Origin: Kocuria sp. cx-455
GTDB taxonomy: Bacteria; Actinomycetota; Actinomycetes; Actinomycetales; Micrococcaceae
Length of the DNA stretch: 64,000 nucleotides
Assembly: GCF_014698015.1 (NCBI RefSeq)
Contig: NZ_JACXBS010000001.1
Location: 744,001 to 808,000, forward strand
Direction: 5' to 3'
Position 1 is the first letter of the stretch. Every line of letters begins with the position of its first letter. The position numbers were made by a program, and so were the translations under genes. This document shows, piece after piece, positions 17,049-25,862 of the stretch. The notes under the pieces were generated by a model, which saw only the letters and a list, made by a program, of their open reading frames with translations, did no database searches and was not told the origin of the DNA.

Positions 17049-18629
17049 GTGTCCGCAGCGCTTGAGTATTCCGCGTCCCCGACGGCTGTGTTCTTCGGGC
17101 GTAACTCAGGGGTCCGTGGTCGCCGGCGCTGGTGGCCGGTCGGGATGGGCGTGGCCTTCACGCTGCTCTACACGCTGTTATCCCTCACACAATGGCACCA
17201 GTGGGAGGTGCCTTCGTGGGACAACGCGATCTTCACGCAGCTGCTGAAGTCCTACGCTGCCGGACAGCCACCAGTGGCGAATATCAAGGGCCATGATTTC
17301 ATCTTGCTCGGCGATCACTTCCACCCGTTGCTGGCGGTGCTTGCGCCCGCCTATTGGCTGTTTCCGTCCGCTCTGGCGCTGATGATCCTTCAGGACGTCC
17401 TGCTGGGATGGTCCGTGGGTGTGGTTTCCTGGTGCGCCGCTCGTGCTTTGCGGCCCGCGCCGGCCGGGGCCCTGTCGGTGGCCTACGGATTGAGTTTCGG
17501 GCTGCAGAGCGCGGTGGCCGTGCAGTTTCATGAGGTCGCGCTGGCGGTGCCGCTGCTTGCCCTCTCCCTGTGCGCCCTGAGGCAACGGCGCTGGCCGTCG
17601 GCGGTTTTGTGGGCCGCCCCGGTCGCCCTTGTGAAGGAAGACCTGGGGATGACCGTCGCCGCTGTGGGGGCCGTGATGGTGGGGCACGCATTCCTGCCCA
17701 CCGCGCGGGCGTCAGTGCGGTGGTTGCATCGCGTGTTCGAACCGCCAGGCCGCGCCGCGGGAGGTGGGCCGGCGGCGTCGTCGGCCAAAGAATTTGCCAC
17801 GGCACTGAGCCGCACCTCGCAGCAACCGGCCGTGCTCGGAGCGCTCCTGATGGCGTGGGGAATCGGGTTGAGTCTGCTGGCGGTCTGGGTGATCCTGCCG
17901 GGGCTGAACCCGCACGGTGCGTTCGCGTACGCGGACACCTTGGATGTTGCCGGTGCCCTGCGTGACCCGACCGGGGCGGTGATCACGTTGTTCGTGCCCG
18001 ACCAGAAACTCGGCACGTGGTTGCTCACCCTTGCGGCCGGGGCGGTGGTCGCGGTGCGCTCCCCGCTGGCTCTGGTGGCCCTGCCCACGCTCGCGTGGAG
18101 AATGCTCTCACCCAATCACGGATACTGGGGCCCGGGGTGGCATTACAACGCGGTGATCATGCCCATTGTGTTCATCGCTGTAATCGACGCGGTGGTGAGA
18201 CTCCGGGCGGGGGGCACCCGTTCTCGGACCGCACGGGCAACGGCTGAGCTCGCTCCGTGGGTTGTGCTGGTCGTGGCGCTCGCGGTCGCTACGCAGCAAC
18301 CGCTCGCCCAACTGGTGACGGGGGAGGCCTGGCGCCAGGACCCCCGAGCGGACATCAAGGCCGCCACGGTCCAGGCCGTCCCGGAAGGAGCATCGGTGGC
18401 CACGGACCTGACACTGATCAATGGGCTGGTGTCCCGAGCGGACGTGCATTGGATCGGCAATGCGGACGATCCTGCCCCCGACTTCGTGGTGATCGACCGC
18501 GAAAGTGGCACGTGGGGGGAAAATCCTCCGGAGGATCCCGCAGCGTATGCCCAAGAACTGTATGGCGAGCAGTATGCCACCCAACGTGACGAGGGGAACA
18601 TCATTCTGCTGCGGCGGGAGTCTCCGTAA
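17049..18629 (+). CDS. DUF2079 family integral membrane protein
   Basis: 526-residue polytopic membrane protein with about ten hydrophobic segments. The early signature SWDNAIFTQLLKSYA...GDHFHPLLAVLAPAYWL (~55-100) is diagnostic of DUF2079, a family related in topology to GT-C glycosyltransferases. DxxxF and GDHF residues near the first extracellular loop could be catalytic by analogy, but no activity is proven. The C-terminal ~100 residues are soluble. The start GTG 17049 has AGGAAG 6-7 nt upstream. It stands divergent from the glycosylase. Confidence 0.85.
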   Translation: MSAALEYSASPTAVFFGRNSGVRGRRRWWPVGMGVAFTLLYTLLSLTQWHQWEVPSWDNAIFTQLLKSYAAGQPPVANIKGHDFILLGDHFHPLLAVLAPAYWLFPSALALMILQDVLLGWSVGVVSWCAARALRPAPAGALSVAYGLSFGLQSAVAVQFHEVALAVPLLALSLCALRQRRWPSAVLWAAPVALVKEDLGMTVAAVGAVMVGHAFLPTARASVRWLHRVFEPPGRAAGGGPAASSAKEFATALSRTSQQPAVLGALLMAWGIGLSLLAVWVILPGLNPHGAFAYADTLDVAGALRDPTGAVITLFVPDQKLGTWLLTLAAGAVVAVRSPLALVALPTLAWRMLSPNHGYWGPGWHYNAVIMPIVFIAVIDAVVRLRAGGTRSRTARATAELAPWVVLVVALAVATQQPLAQLVTGEAWRQDPRADIKAATVQAVPEGASVATDLTLINGLVSRADVHWIGNADDPAPDFVVIDRESGTWGENPPEDPAAYAQELYGEQYATQRDEGNIILLRRESP

Positions 18630-18644
18630 CGCAACGAAGTGCGC

Positions 18645-18785
18645 TAGACTTTGGCGTTATCATCCCGGTTTTTCTGTCCTCATTAAATCGTTTCGCCGTA
18701 GCAGGCATGTCGATCAGGGGCACACGCGGTAGGACCGCACGCACCGGTGTCAATCATTTCCACCCCACCGAAGCGAGGTTCACCC
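18645..18785 (+). promoter_or_regulatory. Promoter box and ~130-nt 5' leader of deaD-type helicase
   Basis: TAGACT at 18645-18650 is the only good -10 before the helicase gene. A start near 18657 gives about 130 nt of untranslated leader with a C-rich end. Long leaders are usual for cold-shock helicase mRNAs in other bacteria. Structure and function are inferred. Confidence 0.45.
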
Positions 18786-20768
18786 ATGCCCACGGAATCC
18801 ACTCCCGAAACTGCTGCAGAGCTTGAGACGCCCACTACTATCGAGGCTCCCCAGGGCACCGAAGGCGCCGCTGAGCCCGCCGCAGCCAAGCCCGACACTC
18901 CCACCTTCGCCGAACTCGGCGTCGACGGCCGCATTCTGGCCGCACTCGACGACGTCGGGTACGAGTACCCCTCGCCCATCCAGGCAGCCACCATTCCCGC
19001 TCTGCTGAGCGGCCGCGACGTGGTGGGTCTGGCGCAGACCGGTACCGGCAAGACCGCTGCCTTCGCGGTTCCCGCGCTGTCCAAGTTGGCGGAGCTGTCC
19101 GACCTGCACGGTCCCCAGCGCTCCACCCGTGTGCTGGTGCTGGCGCCAACGCGTGAGCTCGCACTGCAGGTGGCCGAGGCCTTTGGTTCCTACGCGACCC
19201 ACCTTGACGACTTCACCGTGCTGCCCGTGTACGGCGGTTCTTCCTACGGCCCGCAGCTGGCCGGTCTGCGCCGCGGCGCCCAGGTTGTGGTGGGTACCCC
19301 CGGTCGCGTGATCGATCACCTAAGCAAGGGTTCGCTCAAGCTCGACGACATTGCCTACGTGGTGCTCGACGAGGCCGACGAGATGCTTCGCATGGGCTTC
19401 TCCGAGGACGTCGAGAAGATCCTCAGCCAGACCCCGGAGGAGAAGCAGGTCGCCCTGTTCTCCGCCACGATGCCCAAAGCCATCCGCCGGATCGCGCAGC
19501 AGTACTTGCGCGATCCCAAGGAGATCACGGTCAAGGCCAAGACCACCACGGGCACCAACACGCGTCAGCGCTTCATGCAGGTCATGGGCCCGCACAAGTT
19601 GGACGCCATGACCCGCGTGCTCGAGGTCGAGGACTACGACGGCGTGATCGTCTTCGTCCGTACCAAGGCCGCGACCGAGGAGATTGCCGACAAGCTCAAG
19701 GCCCGCGGTTACACCGCAGCTGCGATCAACGGCGACATCCCGCAGAATCTGCGCGAGCGTACCGTGGACTCGTTGCGTGAGGGCAAGGTGGACATCCTGG
19801 TCGCCACAGACGTTGCCGCGCGCGGTCTGGACGTCGAGCGCATCTCCCTGGTCGTCAACTACGACATTCCCCACGACACCGAGTCTTACGTGCACCGCAT
19901 CGGCCGCACCGGCCGCGCGGGCCGCAAGGGCGAGGCCATTCTCTTCATGACCCCGCGGGAGAAGTACCTGCTGCGCGCCATCGAGAAGGCCACACGTCAG
20001 CCTGTCGAGCAGATGCGCATGCCGTCCGTCGAGGACGTCAACCGCACCCGCAAGGAGAACTTCGCCAACCAGATCGCGGAGACCATCGAGTCCGAGGACC
20101 TGTCCTTGTTCCGTGAGCTCGTGGAGCACTACGAGAACGAGCACGACGTGGACGCCGCCGAGATCGCAGCAGCCCTGGCCGTCATTGCCCAGGACGGTCG
20201 CCCGTTCCTGGCCGAAGAGCTTCCCGAGGTCCCGCAGCGTAAGCGCGACCGTGACCGCCGTGAGCGCCCCGACGGCCCGCGTGGCGGCGGCCGCCGCGGC
20301 CCCGAGGCTGGCATGCGCACCTACAAGCTGGCCGTCGGACACCGTGACCGCGTGGCACCGGGTGCCATTGTGGGCGCGCTGACGCACGAGGGTGGCCTGA
20401 ACGGTTCGCAGATCGGCGCGATCGACATCCACCCCAACTTCACGTTGGTGGGCCTGTCCGAGAACCTGCCCGCGGGCACCATGGACAAGCTGTCCAACAC
20501 CCGTATCAACGGCGCCCCGATCCGGATCCAGGAGGACCGCGGCCCCGGTGGTGGCGGCTCTCGTGGTGGCTCCCGTGAGGGCGGCCGGTTCCGTGACCGT
20601 GATGGTGACCGCGGTGGCCGGTTCGACCGTGGTGATCGCTCCGATCGCGGCGGTGACCGCGGCGGTTTCCGCGGTGGCGATCGTTCCCGTGGTGGTGGCT
20701 CCTCGTACCAGGACCGCCCCCGCAAGAAGGGCTTCCCCAAGGGCAACGGTGGCTTTCGCGACCGCTGA
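18786..20768 (+). CDS. deaD: DEAD-box RNA helicase, DeaD/CsdA type
   Basis: 660-residue ATP-dependent RNA helicase for ribosome assembly and mRNA unwinding. After a ~40-residue acidic N-terminus come motif I AQTGTGKT (83-90), DEAD (195-198), SAT (near 234) and the HRIGRTGRAGR motif VI. A DbpA-type RNA-binding domain spans ~510-582 (MRTYKLAVGHRDRV...). The C-terminus is a run of RGG/RDR repeats to the end. ATG 18786 with GAGG 7 nt upstream is chosen over an upstream in-frame ATG at 18747 that would add 13 atypical residues. A terminator follows directly. Confidence 0.93.
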   Translation: MPTESTPETAAELETPTTIEAPQGTEGAAEPAAAKPDTPTFAELGVDGRILAALDDVGYEYPSPIQAATIPALLSGRDVVGLAQTGTGKTAAFAVPALSKLAELSDLHGPQRSTRVLVLAPTRELALQVAEAFGSYATHLDDFTVLPVYGGSSYGPQLAGLRRGAQVVVGTPGRVIDHLSKGSLKLDDIAYVVLDEADEMLRMGFSEDVEKILSQTPEEKQVALFSATMPKAIRRIAQQYLRDPKEITVKAKTTTGTNTRQRFMQVMGPHKLDAMTRVLEVEDYDGVIVFVRTKAATEEIADKLKARGYTAAAINGDIPQNLRERTVDSLREGKVDILVATDVAARGLDVERISLVVNYDIPHDTESYVHRIGRTGRAGRKGEAILFMTPREKYLLRAIEKATRQPVEQMRMPSVEDVNRTRKENFANQIAETIESEDLSLFRELVEHYENEHDVDAAEIAAALAVIAQDGRPFLAEELPEVPQRKRDRDRRERPDGPRGGGRRGPEAGMRTYKLAVGHRDRVAPGAIVGALTHEGGLNGSQIGAIDIHPNFTLVGLSENLPAGTMDKLSNTRINGAPIRIQEDRGPGGGGSRGGSREGGRFRDRDGDRGGRFDRGDRSDRGGDRGGFRGGDRSRGGGSSYQDRPRKKGFPKGNGGFRDR

Positions 20769-20776
20769 CAGACCCC

Positions 20777-20804
20777 GCTGACCGCCCGGATTCGGGCGGT
20801 CAGC
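20777..20804 (+). terminator. Intrinsic terminator after deaD
   Basis: Perfect 12-bp stem (20777-20788, 20793-20804) with GATT loop, 8 nt after the stop codon. Confidence 0.82.
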
Positions 20805-20846
20805 ACCCCGCGGATACTCTGCGGATTCGGTGGGTTCAGCTCGTTT

Positions 20847-20874
20847 TTGCAACTCGACGAAATGCTGTTAGAGT
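20847..20874 (+). promoter_or_regulatory. tRNA-Thr promoter (TTGCAA-16-TAGAGT)
   Basis: -35 TTGCAA (20847-20852) and -10 TAGAGT (20869-20874), 16 nt apart. The tRNA begins 10 nt beyond the -10. Confidence 0.65.
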
Positions 20875-20884
20875 TTTCCGCGTT

Positions 20885-20956
20885 GCCCCGATAGCTCAGT
20901 GGTAGAGCGCCATCTTGGTAAGATGGAGGTCCCGGGATCGATTCCCGGTCGGGGCT
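20885..20956 (+). tRNA. tRNA-Thr (anticodon GGT)
   Basis: 72-nt tRNA. Acceptor GCCCCGA pairs with TCGGGGC (20949-20955); anticodon GGT at 20917-20919; T-arm CCGGG/CCCGG. CCA not encoded. A GC-rich inverted repeat between this and the next tRNA (about 20972-21000) may separate or process the transcripts. Confidence 0.95.
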
Positions 20957-21007
20957 CTCATGATGAGGGCCTGCGGCTTGTGTACACGAGCCGCAGGTTC
21001 ATTCGTG

Positions 21008-21085
<78 letters not shown>

Positions 21086-21090
21086 CTTCC

Positions 21091-21120
21091 AAGACGTCGT
21101 TCCATGTGGAACGGCGTCTT
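21091..21120 (+). terminator. Intrinsic terminator after tRNA-Met
   Basis: 14-bp stem (21091-21104, 21107-21120) with one G-T pair and a 2-nt loop by count, followed by TGTCTTT. It closes the tRNA-Thr/tRNA-Met unit. Confidence 0.82.
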
Positions 21121-21184
21121 TGTCTTTGCCCGGACGATCCGCCCAGTAGGCTGGGGGAAAATTTCCGCCCGACCGAGGAGAGCC

Positions 21185-21634
21185 ATGGCCATTTCAGAAG
21201 AGGTGGTGGGCCGCACGTATCCGGCTGCGCCCGCCTACCAGGTGTCCCGAGAAAAGATCCGCGAGTTCGCCTCCGCGGTCAAGGCCACGGACAACGTCCA
21301 TTTCGACGTCGAGTCCGCTCGGGCCGCCGGGTACGACGATCTCGTGGCCCCGCCCACTTTTGCGATCATCGTGTCCCAGCGCGCCGACGCCGCCCTGATC
21401 CAGGATCCGAGCGCGGGTATCGATTTCTCCCGCGTGGTGCACACCGAGCAGCGTTTCACACATCACCGCCCCATCGTGGCCGGTGACGAGCTCCTGGCGG
21501 CCGTCACGGTCGACCAGGTGCGTCCCATGGGATCGGGCGCCATGATCACCTCCCGGGTGGAAATCACCACCGTGGCGGGCGAGCAGGTGGCCACCACTAC
21601 GTCGTCGTTGTTGGTACGCGGGGAGGATCAGTAA
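21185..21634 (+). CDS. FAS1-like/MaoC dehydratase subunit (HadA-type)
   Basis: 149-residue hot-dog-fold protein related to HadA/HadC of mycobacterial fatty-acid elongation. The motif KATDNVHFD (near residues 36-44) marks the family; HadA-type subunits lack the catalytic dyad and bind the acyl chain. The start ATG 21185 has GGAG 5 nt upstream. The next gene encodes the catalytic partner and overlaps by one base (TAATG), so a heterodimeric (3R)-hydroxyacyl dehydratase is expected. These pairs commonly precede murB in actinobacteria, as here. Its physiological pathway is not certain. Confidence 0.85.
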   Translation: MAISEEVVGRTYPAAPAYQVSREKIREFASAVKATDNVHFDVESARAAGYDDLVAPPTFAIIVSQRADAALIQDPSAGIDFSRVVHTEQRFTHHRPIVAGDELLAAVTVDQVRPMGSGAMITSRVEITTVAGEQVATTTSSLLVRGEDQ

Positions 21635-22110
21635 TGAATGTCGCATTCGAGCAGCTCGACAAGGGCCAATCCATCGGTGACCGCACCGTCTCGGTGTCCC
21701 GCGCGGATCTCGTGAAATACGCCGGTGCCTCCGGTGACTTCAATCCGATCCACTGGAACCAGGACTTCGCCCAGAACGTGGGCCTTCCCAACGTGATCGC
21801 CCACGGGATGTTCACCATGGGTGCCGCTGTGGGTCTGGTGACCGAGTGGGCAGGTGACGCGGGCGCCGTGGTCGATTATCAAACTCGGTTCACCAAGCCC
21901 GTGGTCGTCCCCAACCGTTTCGACACGGAAGTCCGATCCAGCACCGAGTTGTCCGTGAGCGGCGCGATCGGTGCGGTGGACCAGGAGGCCCGCACCGTGC
22001 GCGTAGACCTCACGGTGACGGCACCCGACCTGGCCGAGGAGGGTACGGATCCGGCCGAGGCCAAGGCGCTCAAGGTCTTGGTCAAGGCTCAGGTTGTTGT
22101 GAAGTTCTAG
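21634..22110 (+). CDS. MaoC family (3R)-hydroxyacyl dehydratase subunit (HadB-type)
   Basis: 158-residue hot-dog protein with the R-hydratase signature YAGASGDFNPIHW (residues ~30-42), which contains the catalytic Asp and His. The HGMFTMG helix follows. It overlaps the preceding HadA-like gene by 1 nt, so the two are translationally coupled and probably form one enzyme. The following gene (murB) has its own leaderless promoter only 4 nt after this stop codon. Confidence 0.88.
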   Translation: MNVAFEQLDKGQSIGDRTVSVSRADLVKYAGASGDFNPIHWNQDFAQNVGLPNVIAHGMFTMGAAVGLVTEWAGDAGAVVDYQTRFTKPVVVPNRFDTEVRSSTELSVSGAIGAVDQEARTVRVDLTVTAPDLAEEGTDPAEAKALKVLVKAQVVVKF

Positions 22111-22113
22111 CAC

Positions 22114-22119
22114 TAGAGT
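22114..22119 (+). promoter_or_regulatory. -10 box TAGAGT of murB (leaderless)
   Basis: TAGAGT ends 8 nt before ATG 22128; no ribosome site is present. It lies directly after the hadB-type stop codon, so murB can be transcribed separately. Confidence 0.55.
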
Positions 22120-22127
22120 TAACGATC

Positions 22128-23246
22128 ATGAATGCACCCCGACTGGCCGATCTGACCACCACCGCGGTGGGCGGCCCCGCTTCCTGCTACGTCAAGGCGG
22201 AGACCGAAGAGCAACTGATTCACGCGGTGGCCACGGCGGACGACGCCGGCGAGCCGATTCTGATCGTGGGCGGGGGCTCCAACATTCTTGCCTCGGACAA
22301 TGGCTTCGAGGGGACCGTGGTGCACGTGGCCACGGAGGGTATCCAGGTGGTGGAGACATCGCCCGCCCACAGCTGTCTGGTCGAGTTCCAGGCCGGGCAC
22401 TCGTGGGAGCAGGCGGTTCAATGGAGCGTTCAACGGGGCCTGGCGGGCCTGGAAACGCTGTCCGGCATTCCCGGGACCACGGGAGCCACTCCCGTGCAGA
22501 ATGTGGGTGCGTACGGCACGGAGGTGTCGCAGACCATCCACAGCGTTCGCACCTGGGATCGGCAGGCCCGTGAGCTGCGCACTTTCGGCACCGATGACCT
22601 CGAGTTCTCCTACCGCGATTCCGTGCTCAAGCGCAGTATGAAACACGGGTCCCCGCGTTACGTGGTGCTCACCGTGACATTCCGGTTGCTGCCCCAGGAC
22701 GTGGGGTTGCCCGTGCGCTACGGGCAGCTGGCCTCGGCACTGGGCGTGGAGATCGGTGAGTGTGCACCACTGGAAACAGTGCGCGAGACCGTACTGCGGT
22801 TGCGAGCCTCCAAGGGAATGGTGCTCAACCCGGAGGACCGGGACACGTACAGCACCGGTTCATTTTTCACGAACCCCATCGTGGATGATCCCGCCCGATT
22901 GGAGAGCATCCCGGACGATGCCCCGCGCTATCCCGTGCTCGATGCCTCGGGGCAAGAAATCCCCGGGTCCACCAAGCTCTCCGCAGCATGGCTCATCGAT
23001 CATTCCGGGTTCGCCAAGGGGTTCGGATTGCCCGGTTCCCGCAATCAGCAACTCGACCTGGACGGTGAATCCGTGGCGAACGGCCGTGCCGCGCTCTCGA
23101 CCAAGCACACACTGGCGATGACCAATCGCGGCGGAGCATCATCCGAGGATCTTGCAGCACTGGCTCGCACCGTGCGCGACGGCGTGGAGCGCGTGTACGG
23201 CGTGCGTCTGGTTCCCGAGCCGGTCCTGGTGGGGCTGAATCTATAG
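22128..23246 (+). CDS. murB: UDP-N-acetylenolpyruvoylglucosamine reductase
   Basis: 372-residue FAD enzyme that reduces UDP-GlcNAc-enolpyruvate to UDP-MurNAc with NADPH, the second committed step of peptidoglycan synthesis. It begins with TTTAVGGPASCYVKAETEE; the FAD-binding loop is ILIVGGGSNIL near residues 44-54. The catalytic serine lies in YSTGSFFTNP (near 241-250), typical of type I MurB with its Tyr loop. No Shine-Dalgarno exists; the -10 box upstream suggests a leaderless mRNA. Confidence 0.94.
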   Translation: MNAPRLADLTTTAVGGPASCYVKAETEEQLIHAVATADDAGEPILIVGGGSNILASDNGFEGTVVHVATEGIQVVETSPAHSCLVEFQAGHSWEQAVQWSVQRGLAGLETLSGIPGTTGATPVQNVGAYGTEVSQTIHSVRTWDRQARELRTFGTDDLEFSYRDSVLKRSMKHGSPRYVVLTVTFRLLPQDVGLPVRYGQLASALGVEIGECAPLETVRETVLRLRASKGMVLNPEDRDTYSTGSFFTNPIVDDPARLESIPDDAPRYPVLDASGQEIPGSTKLSAAWLIDHSGFAKGFGLPGSRNQQLDLDGESVANGRAALSTKHTLAMTNRGGASSEDLAALARTVRDGVERVYGVRLVPEPVLVGLNL

Positions 23247-23260
23247 GTGCTAGCGACACG

Positions 23261-23671
23261 ATGAGCTCCGAACTTCACGAGGAGATCCGTCGCGGCGAAG
23301 AAGGCGGGCGCATCCACCGGGCCGTCCTTCGTGTCCGGGCGTTCTCCAACCGCCACCCCGCACTCCGCGTCCTTCACAAGGGCGTGGTTACTGTCCTGGG
23401 CGGGGTGTTCGTGCTCCTGGGCATCATCATGTTGGTGACGCCGGGGCCGGGATGGCTCGCTATTTTCCTGGGTATCGGGCTGTGGAGCACCGAGTTCGCG
23501 TGGGCGCACCGGCTCAATCAGCGGGTCAAGCGGCTGGCCCTCAAGGCCTGGCGCTGGTGGTCGAACATTGTGGCCGAGTGGCGGTTCCGCCGCGCCCGTG
23601 ACAAACCACATCACCTACTCCAAGGGCCGCGACACCTGCGTGTCGCGGCCCTTGGAACGAGCGCGAAATAG
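23261..23671 (+). CDS. PGPGW-motif membrane protein
   Basis: 136-residue protein with a basic cytoplasmic N-terminus and two close spans around residues 41-75 joined by TPGPGWLAIFLGIGLWS, the signature of the putative transmembrane (PGPGW) family of unknown function. The C-terminal third is basic. A perfect 16-bp hairpin sits inside its last 17 codons, so the final residues are dictated by a terminator; the original stop may have been earlier. It follows murB by 14 nt. Confidence 0.8.
   Translation: MSSELHEEIRRGEEGGRIHRAVLRVRAFSNRHPALRVLHKGVVTVLGGVFVLLGIIMLVTPGPGWLAIFLGIGLWSTEFAWAHRLNQRVKRLALKAWRWWSNIVAEWRFRRARDKPHHLLQGPRHLRVAALGTSAK
23620..23655. terminator. Terminator-like hairpin inside the 3' end of the PGPGW gene
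   Basis: Perfect 16-bp stem (23620-23635, 23640-23655) with a 4-nt loop. It lies 27 bp outside the stop of the convergent asd gene, so it can serve asd from the minus side and the murB unit from the plus side. Confidence 0.75.
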
Positions 23672-23681
23672 GCGGCGAGGC

Positions 23682-24818
23682 CTACAGCGTGCCGGTCACG
23701 ATCTTGAGCATGCGACGCAGGGGTTCTGCGGCACCCCACAGCAATTGATCTCCCACGGTGAAGGCGGAGATGTACTCCGGGCCCATGGAGAGTTTGCGGA
23801 TGCGGCCCACCGGGATGTCCAGCGAACCGGAGGCGGCCACCGGCGTCAGGTCCTGCATGCTGGCTTCCTTGGTATTGGGAATGACCTTGGCCCACTGGTT
23901 CTCGGCGTCGATGATCCGCTCGATCTCCGCCACCGGAAGGTCCTCGCGCAACTTGATGGTCAGCGCCTGGGAGTGGCTGCGCATTGCGGCGATGCGCACG
24001 CACAACCCGTCCACGGGAATCAAGTCATCGCCGGAGCGACCCAGGATCTTGTTGGTCTCGGCCTCGGCCTTCCATTCCTCGCGGGACTGGCCGTTGCCCA
24101 GATCGGCGTCGATCCATGGAATGAGCGAACCGGACAGCGGGACCCCGAACTGTGAGGCGTCCAAATCACCGGAACGCTGCTTGGCGAGCACGGCGCGGTC
24201 GATCTCGAGAATGGCCGAGGCGGCGTCGGTGAGCTGATCCGAGACGGAACCGTGGATGTCCCCGAACTGTTGAATGACCTCGCGCATGTGGCGGGCGCCG
24301 CCACCGGACGCGGCCTGGTAGGTCATGGAGGTGGTCCACTCCACCAGGTTGTTGTTGAACAGCCCGCCCAGGCCCATGAGCATGCACGAGACCGTGCAAT
24401 TACCGCCGGTGAAGTCCTTCACTCCGCGTGCCAGACCCGCATCGATCACGTCGCGGTTGACCGGATCCAACGGGATGATGGAGGACTCTTCCATGCGCAG
24501 GGTGGAGGCCGCGTCGATCCAGATGCCGTCCCAGCCGGCCTCGCGCAACTTGGAGTGCACGGCCTTCGTGTAGTCGCCACCCTGGGCGGTCACCAGAATG
24601 GGAAGTGCGGACAGCGCCTCAATGTCGTAGGCGTCCTGCAACGTCCCGGCGTCACCCATGCCCTCAATGGTGGGTGCGGTGCCTCCGGCATTGGAGGTGG
24701 AGAAAAAGACGGGGTCGAGGCTTGCGAAGTCGTTTTCGACGCGCAGTCGGTCCATCAGAACGGAACCGACCATGCCGCGCCAGCCAATGAAGCCTACGGC
24801 TGAGGGTTGTGAAGTCAT
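23682..24818 (-). CDS. asd: Aspartate-semialdehyde dehydrogenase, proteobacterial (E. coli-like) type
   Basis: 378-residue NADPH enzyme converting aspartyl phosphate to aspartate semialdehyde for lysine, diaminopimelate, threonine and methionine synthesis. The N-terminal [15 protein letters not shown] nucleotide-binding segment and the catalytic C141 in GGNCTVS match the E. coli Asd clade closely, including the inserted [14 protein letters not shown] region. Most Gram-positive Asd enzymes are of another type, so an ancient transfer is possible. The active-site His is expected in RSHSQ near residue 288. Start ATG 24818 has TAGACT 7 nt upstream, hence leaderless. Confidence 0.95.
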   Translation of the reverse strand: MTSQPSAVGFIGWRGMVGSVLMDRLRVENDFASLDPVFFSTSNAGGTAPTIEGMGDAGTLQDAYDIEALSALPILVTAQGGDYTKAVHSKLREAGWDGIWIDAASTLRMEESSIIPLDPVNRDVIDAGLARGVKDFTGGNCTVSCMLMGLGGLFNNNLVEWTTSMTYQAASGGGARHMREVIQQFGDIHGSVSDQLTDAASAILEIDRAVLAKQRSGDLDASQFGVPLSGSLIPWIDADLGNGQSREEWKAEAETNKILGRSGDDLIPVDGLCVRIAAMRSHSQALTIKLREDLPVAEIERIIDAENQWAKVIPNTKEASMQDLTPVAASGSLDIPVGRIRKLSMGPEYISAFTVGDQLLWGAAEPLRRMLKIVTGTL

Positions 24819-24825
24819 GCCGCCC

Positions 24826-24831
24826 AGTCTA
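24826..24831 (-). promoter_or_regulatory. -10 box TAGACT of asd (leaderless)
   Basis: On the complement strand TAGACT ends 7 nt before ATG 24818, with no ribosome site between. Confidence 0.55.
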
Positions 24832-24859
24832 TGACCCGGAGATCGGGCGTGCCCCACGG

Positions 24860-25204
24860 TTACTCCTGGTTGCGCGGATCCGGGGTTTCGGCCACCAGAT
24901 CCTGATAGCTCGGGAAGCGCCGCAGGTAGTCGAGCACGTACGTGCATGTGGGGCGGATCTGCACGCCCTGTTCACGGAACTGGTCGAGGACGAAGGTCAC
25001 CAGGGTTCGGGCGTAGCCCTGACGGCCGAAAGCCTCGGCCACAATGGTGTGCTGCACGTCCACGGTGCCGTCCTCAAGGATTTCAACCCCCAGGAAGCCG
25101 ATGAACTGCTGATCGTCCCACAGCTCATAGCGGCCACGATCGGGATTGGCGCGGAGCTCGAGCGTGGGGCTCTCATGGATGCTCGGTGTGGGGCCAGTGG
25201 TCAC
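24860..25204 (-). CDS. Small GNAT-fold acetyltransferase (YjdJ-like)
   Basis: 114-residue single-domain protein of the short GNAT group. The acetyl-CoA loop is degenerate but visible in [13 protein letters not shown] (residues ~57-69), and the C-terminal [20 protein letters not shown] is diagnostic of this family (N-acetyltransferase domain of the YjdJ type). Substrate is unknown. The gene lies 28 nt upstream of the asd promoter region, in the same direction. Confidence 0.8.
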   Translation of the reverse strand: MTTGPTPSIHESPTLELRANPDRGRYELWDDQQFIGFLGVEILEDGTVDVQHTIVAEAFGRQGYARTLVTFVLDQFREQGVQIRPTCTYVLDYLRRFPSYQDLVAETPDPRNQE

Positions 25205-25289
25205 GGCAGCTCAATCCTCCAAGATAGAAGTGGTCAAGATCACGCTATCTCATGTTCCGTCGAGGTGCCGTGGCACCTTTCACGGGGAC

Positions 25290-25862
25290 TTATCCGCGCG
25301 TGTACTCGTCCACGCGGAAACGGGGCCCCTTGCTGGACTCGGCCCAGTCGGCCAGTTCGCATTGGTGCCATGTGTCATCCAGCCGCGGCGCTACGGTGTC
25401 GCCGTCCACCGCGAGGTCCACGGTGGTCACGTAGGCGCGTGTCAACGGCAGCGTTTCGTGGGCGAGGGCGTCTGCCCAGATCCGGGTCCCGCCAATGGCC
25501 CAGATCTCGCCGTTCGGGTCCTCGAGCAGCGACAGCGCAAGTTCCAGGGCTTGCGCGTACGACGCCGCCGTCCACACGTTTTCACGCTCGCTCGCCACGG
25601 TCTCGGGGCGGCTGGTCACCACGATGTTGGCCCGCCCCGGAAGCGGTCGGAATCGGGGGGGGAACGATTCCCAGGTGCGGCGCCCCATGATCACCGGGTG
25701 GCCGGTGGTGGTGCTCGAGAAGAACCGCAGGTCCTCCGGTACGTGCCAGGGGATCGTACCGTCCTTGCCGATGATGCCCTGGGGATTTTGGGCCCAGATA
25801 GCACCCACGGTGGGGCCGTTCCGGCTCGTCGCGGGTCGAGACGCGGATCGTGCGGCGCTCAT
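25290..25862 (-). CDS. folA: Dihydrofolate reductase
   Basis: 190-residue NADPH enzyme regenerating tetrahydrofolate. Landmarks are [20 protein letters not shown] (catalytic acidic residue in PEDL) and the NADPH-binding [12 protein letters not shown]. Its ATG overlaps the thyA stop (ATGA), so the two are translated together, which fits the need to recycle the dihydrofolate that ThyA makes. The N-terminus begins about 25 residues before the first core strand. Confidence 0.94.
   Translation of the reverse strand: MSAARSASRPATSRNGPTVGAIWAQNPQGIIGKDGTIPWHVPEDLRFFSSTTTGHPVIMGRRTWESFPPRFRPLPGRANIVVTSRPETVASERENVWTAASYAQALELALSLLEDPNGEIWAIGGTRIWADALAHETLPLTRAYVTTVDLAVDGDTVAPRLDDTWHQCELADWAESSKGPRFRVDEYTRG

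Noticed and set aside
19320-20852. 510-codon minus-strand frame
   Set aside because: Mirror of the deaD helicase coding strand, with Thr/Ala-rich artefact sequence opposite the RGG tail.
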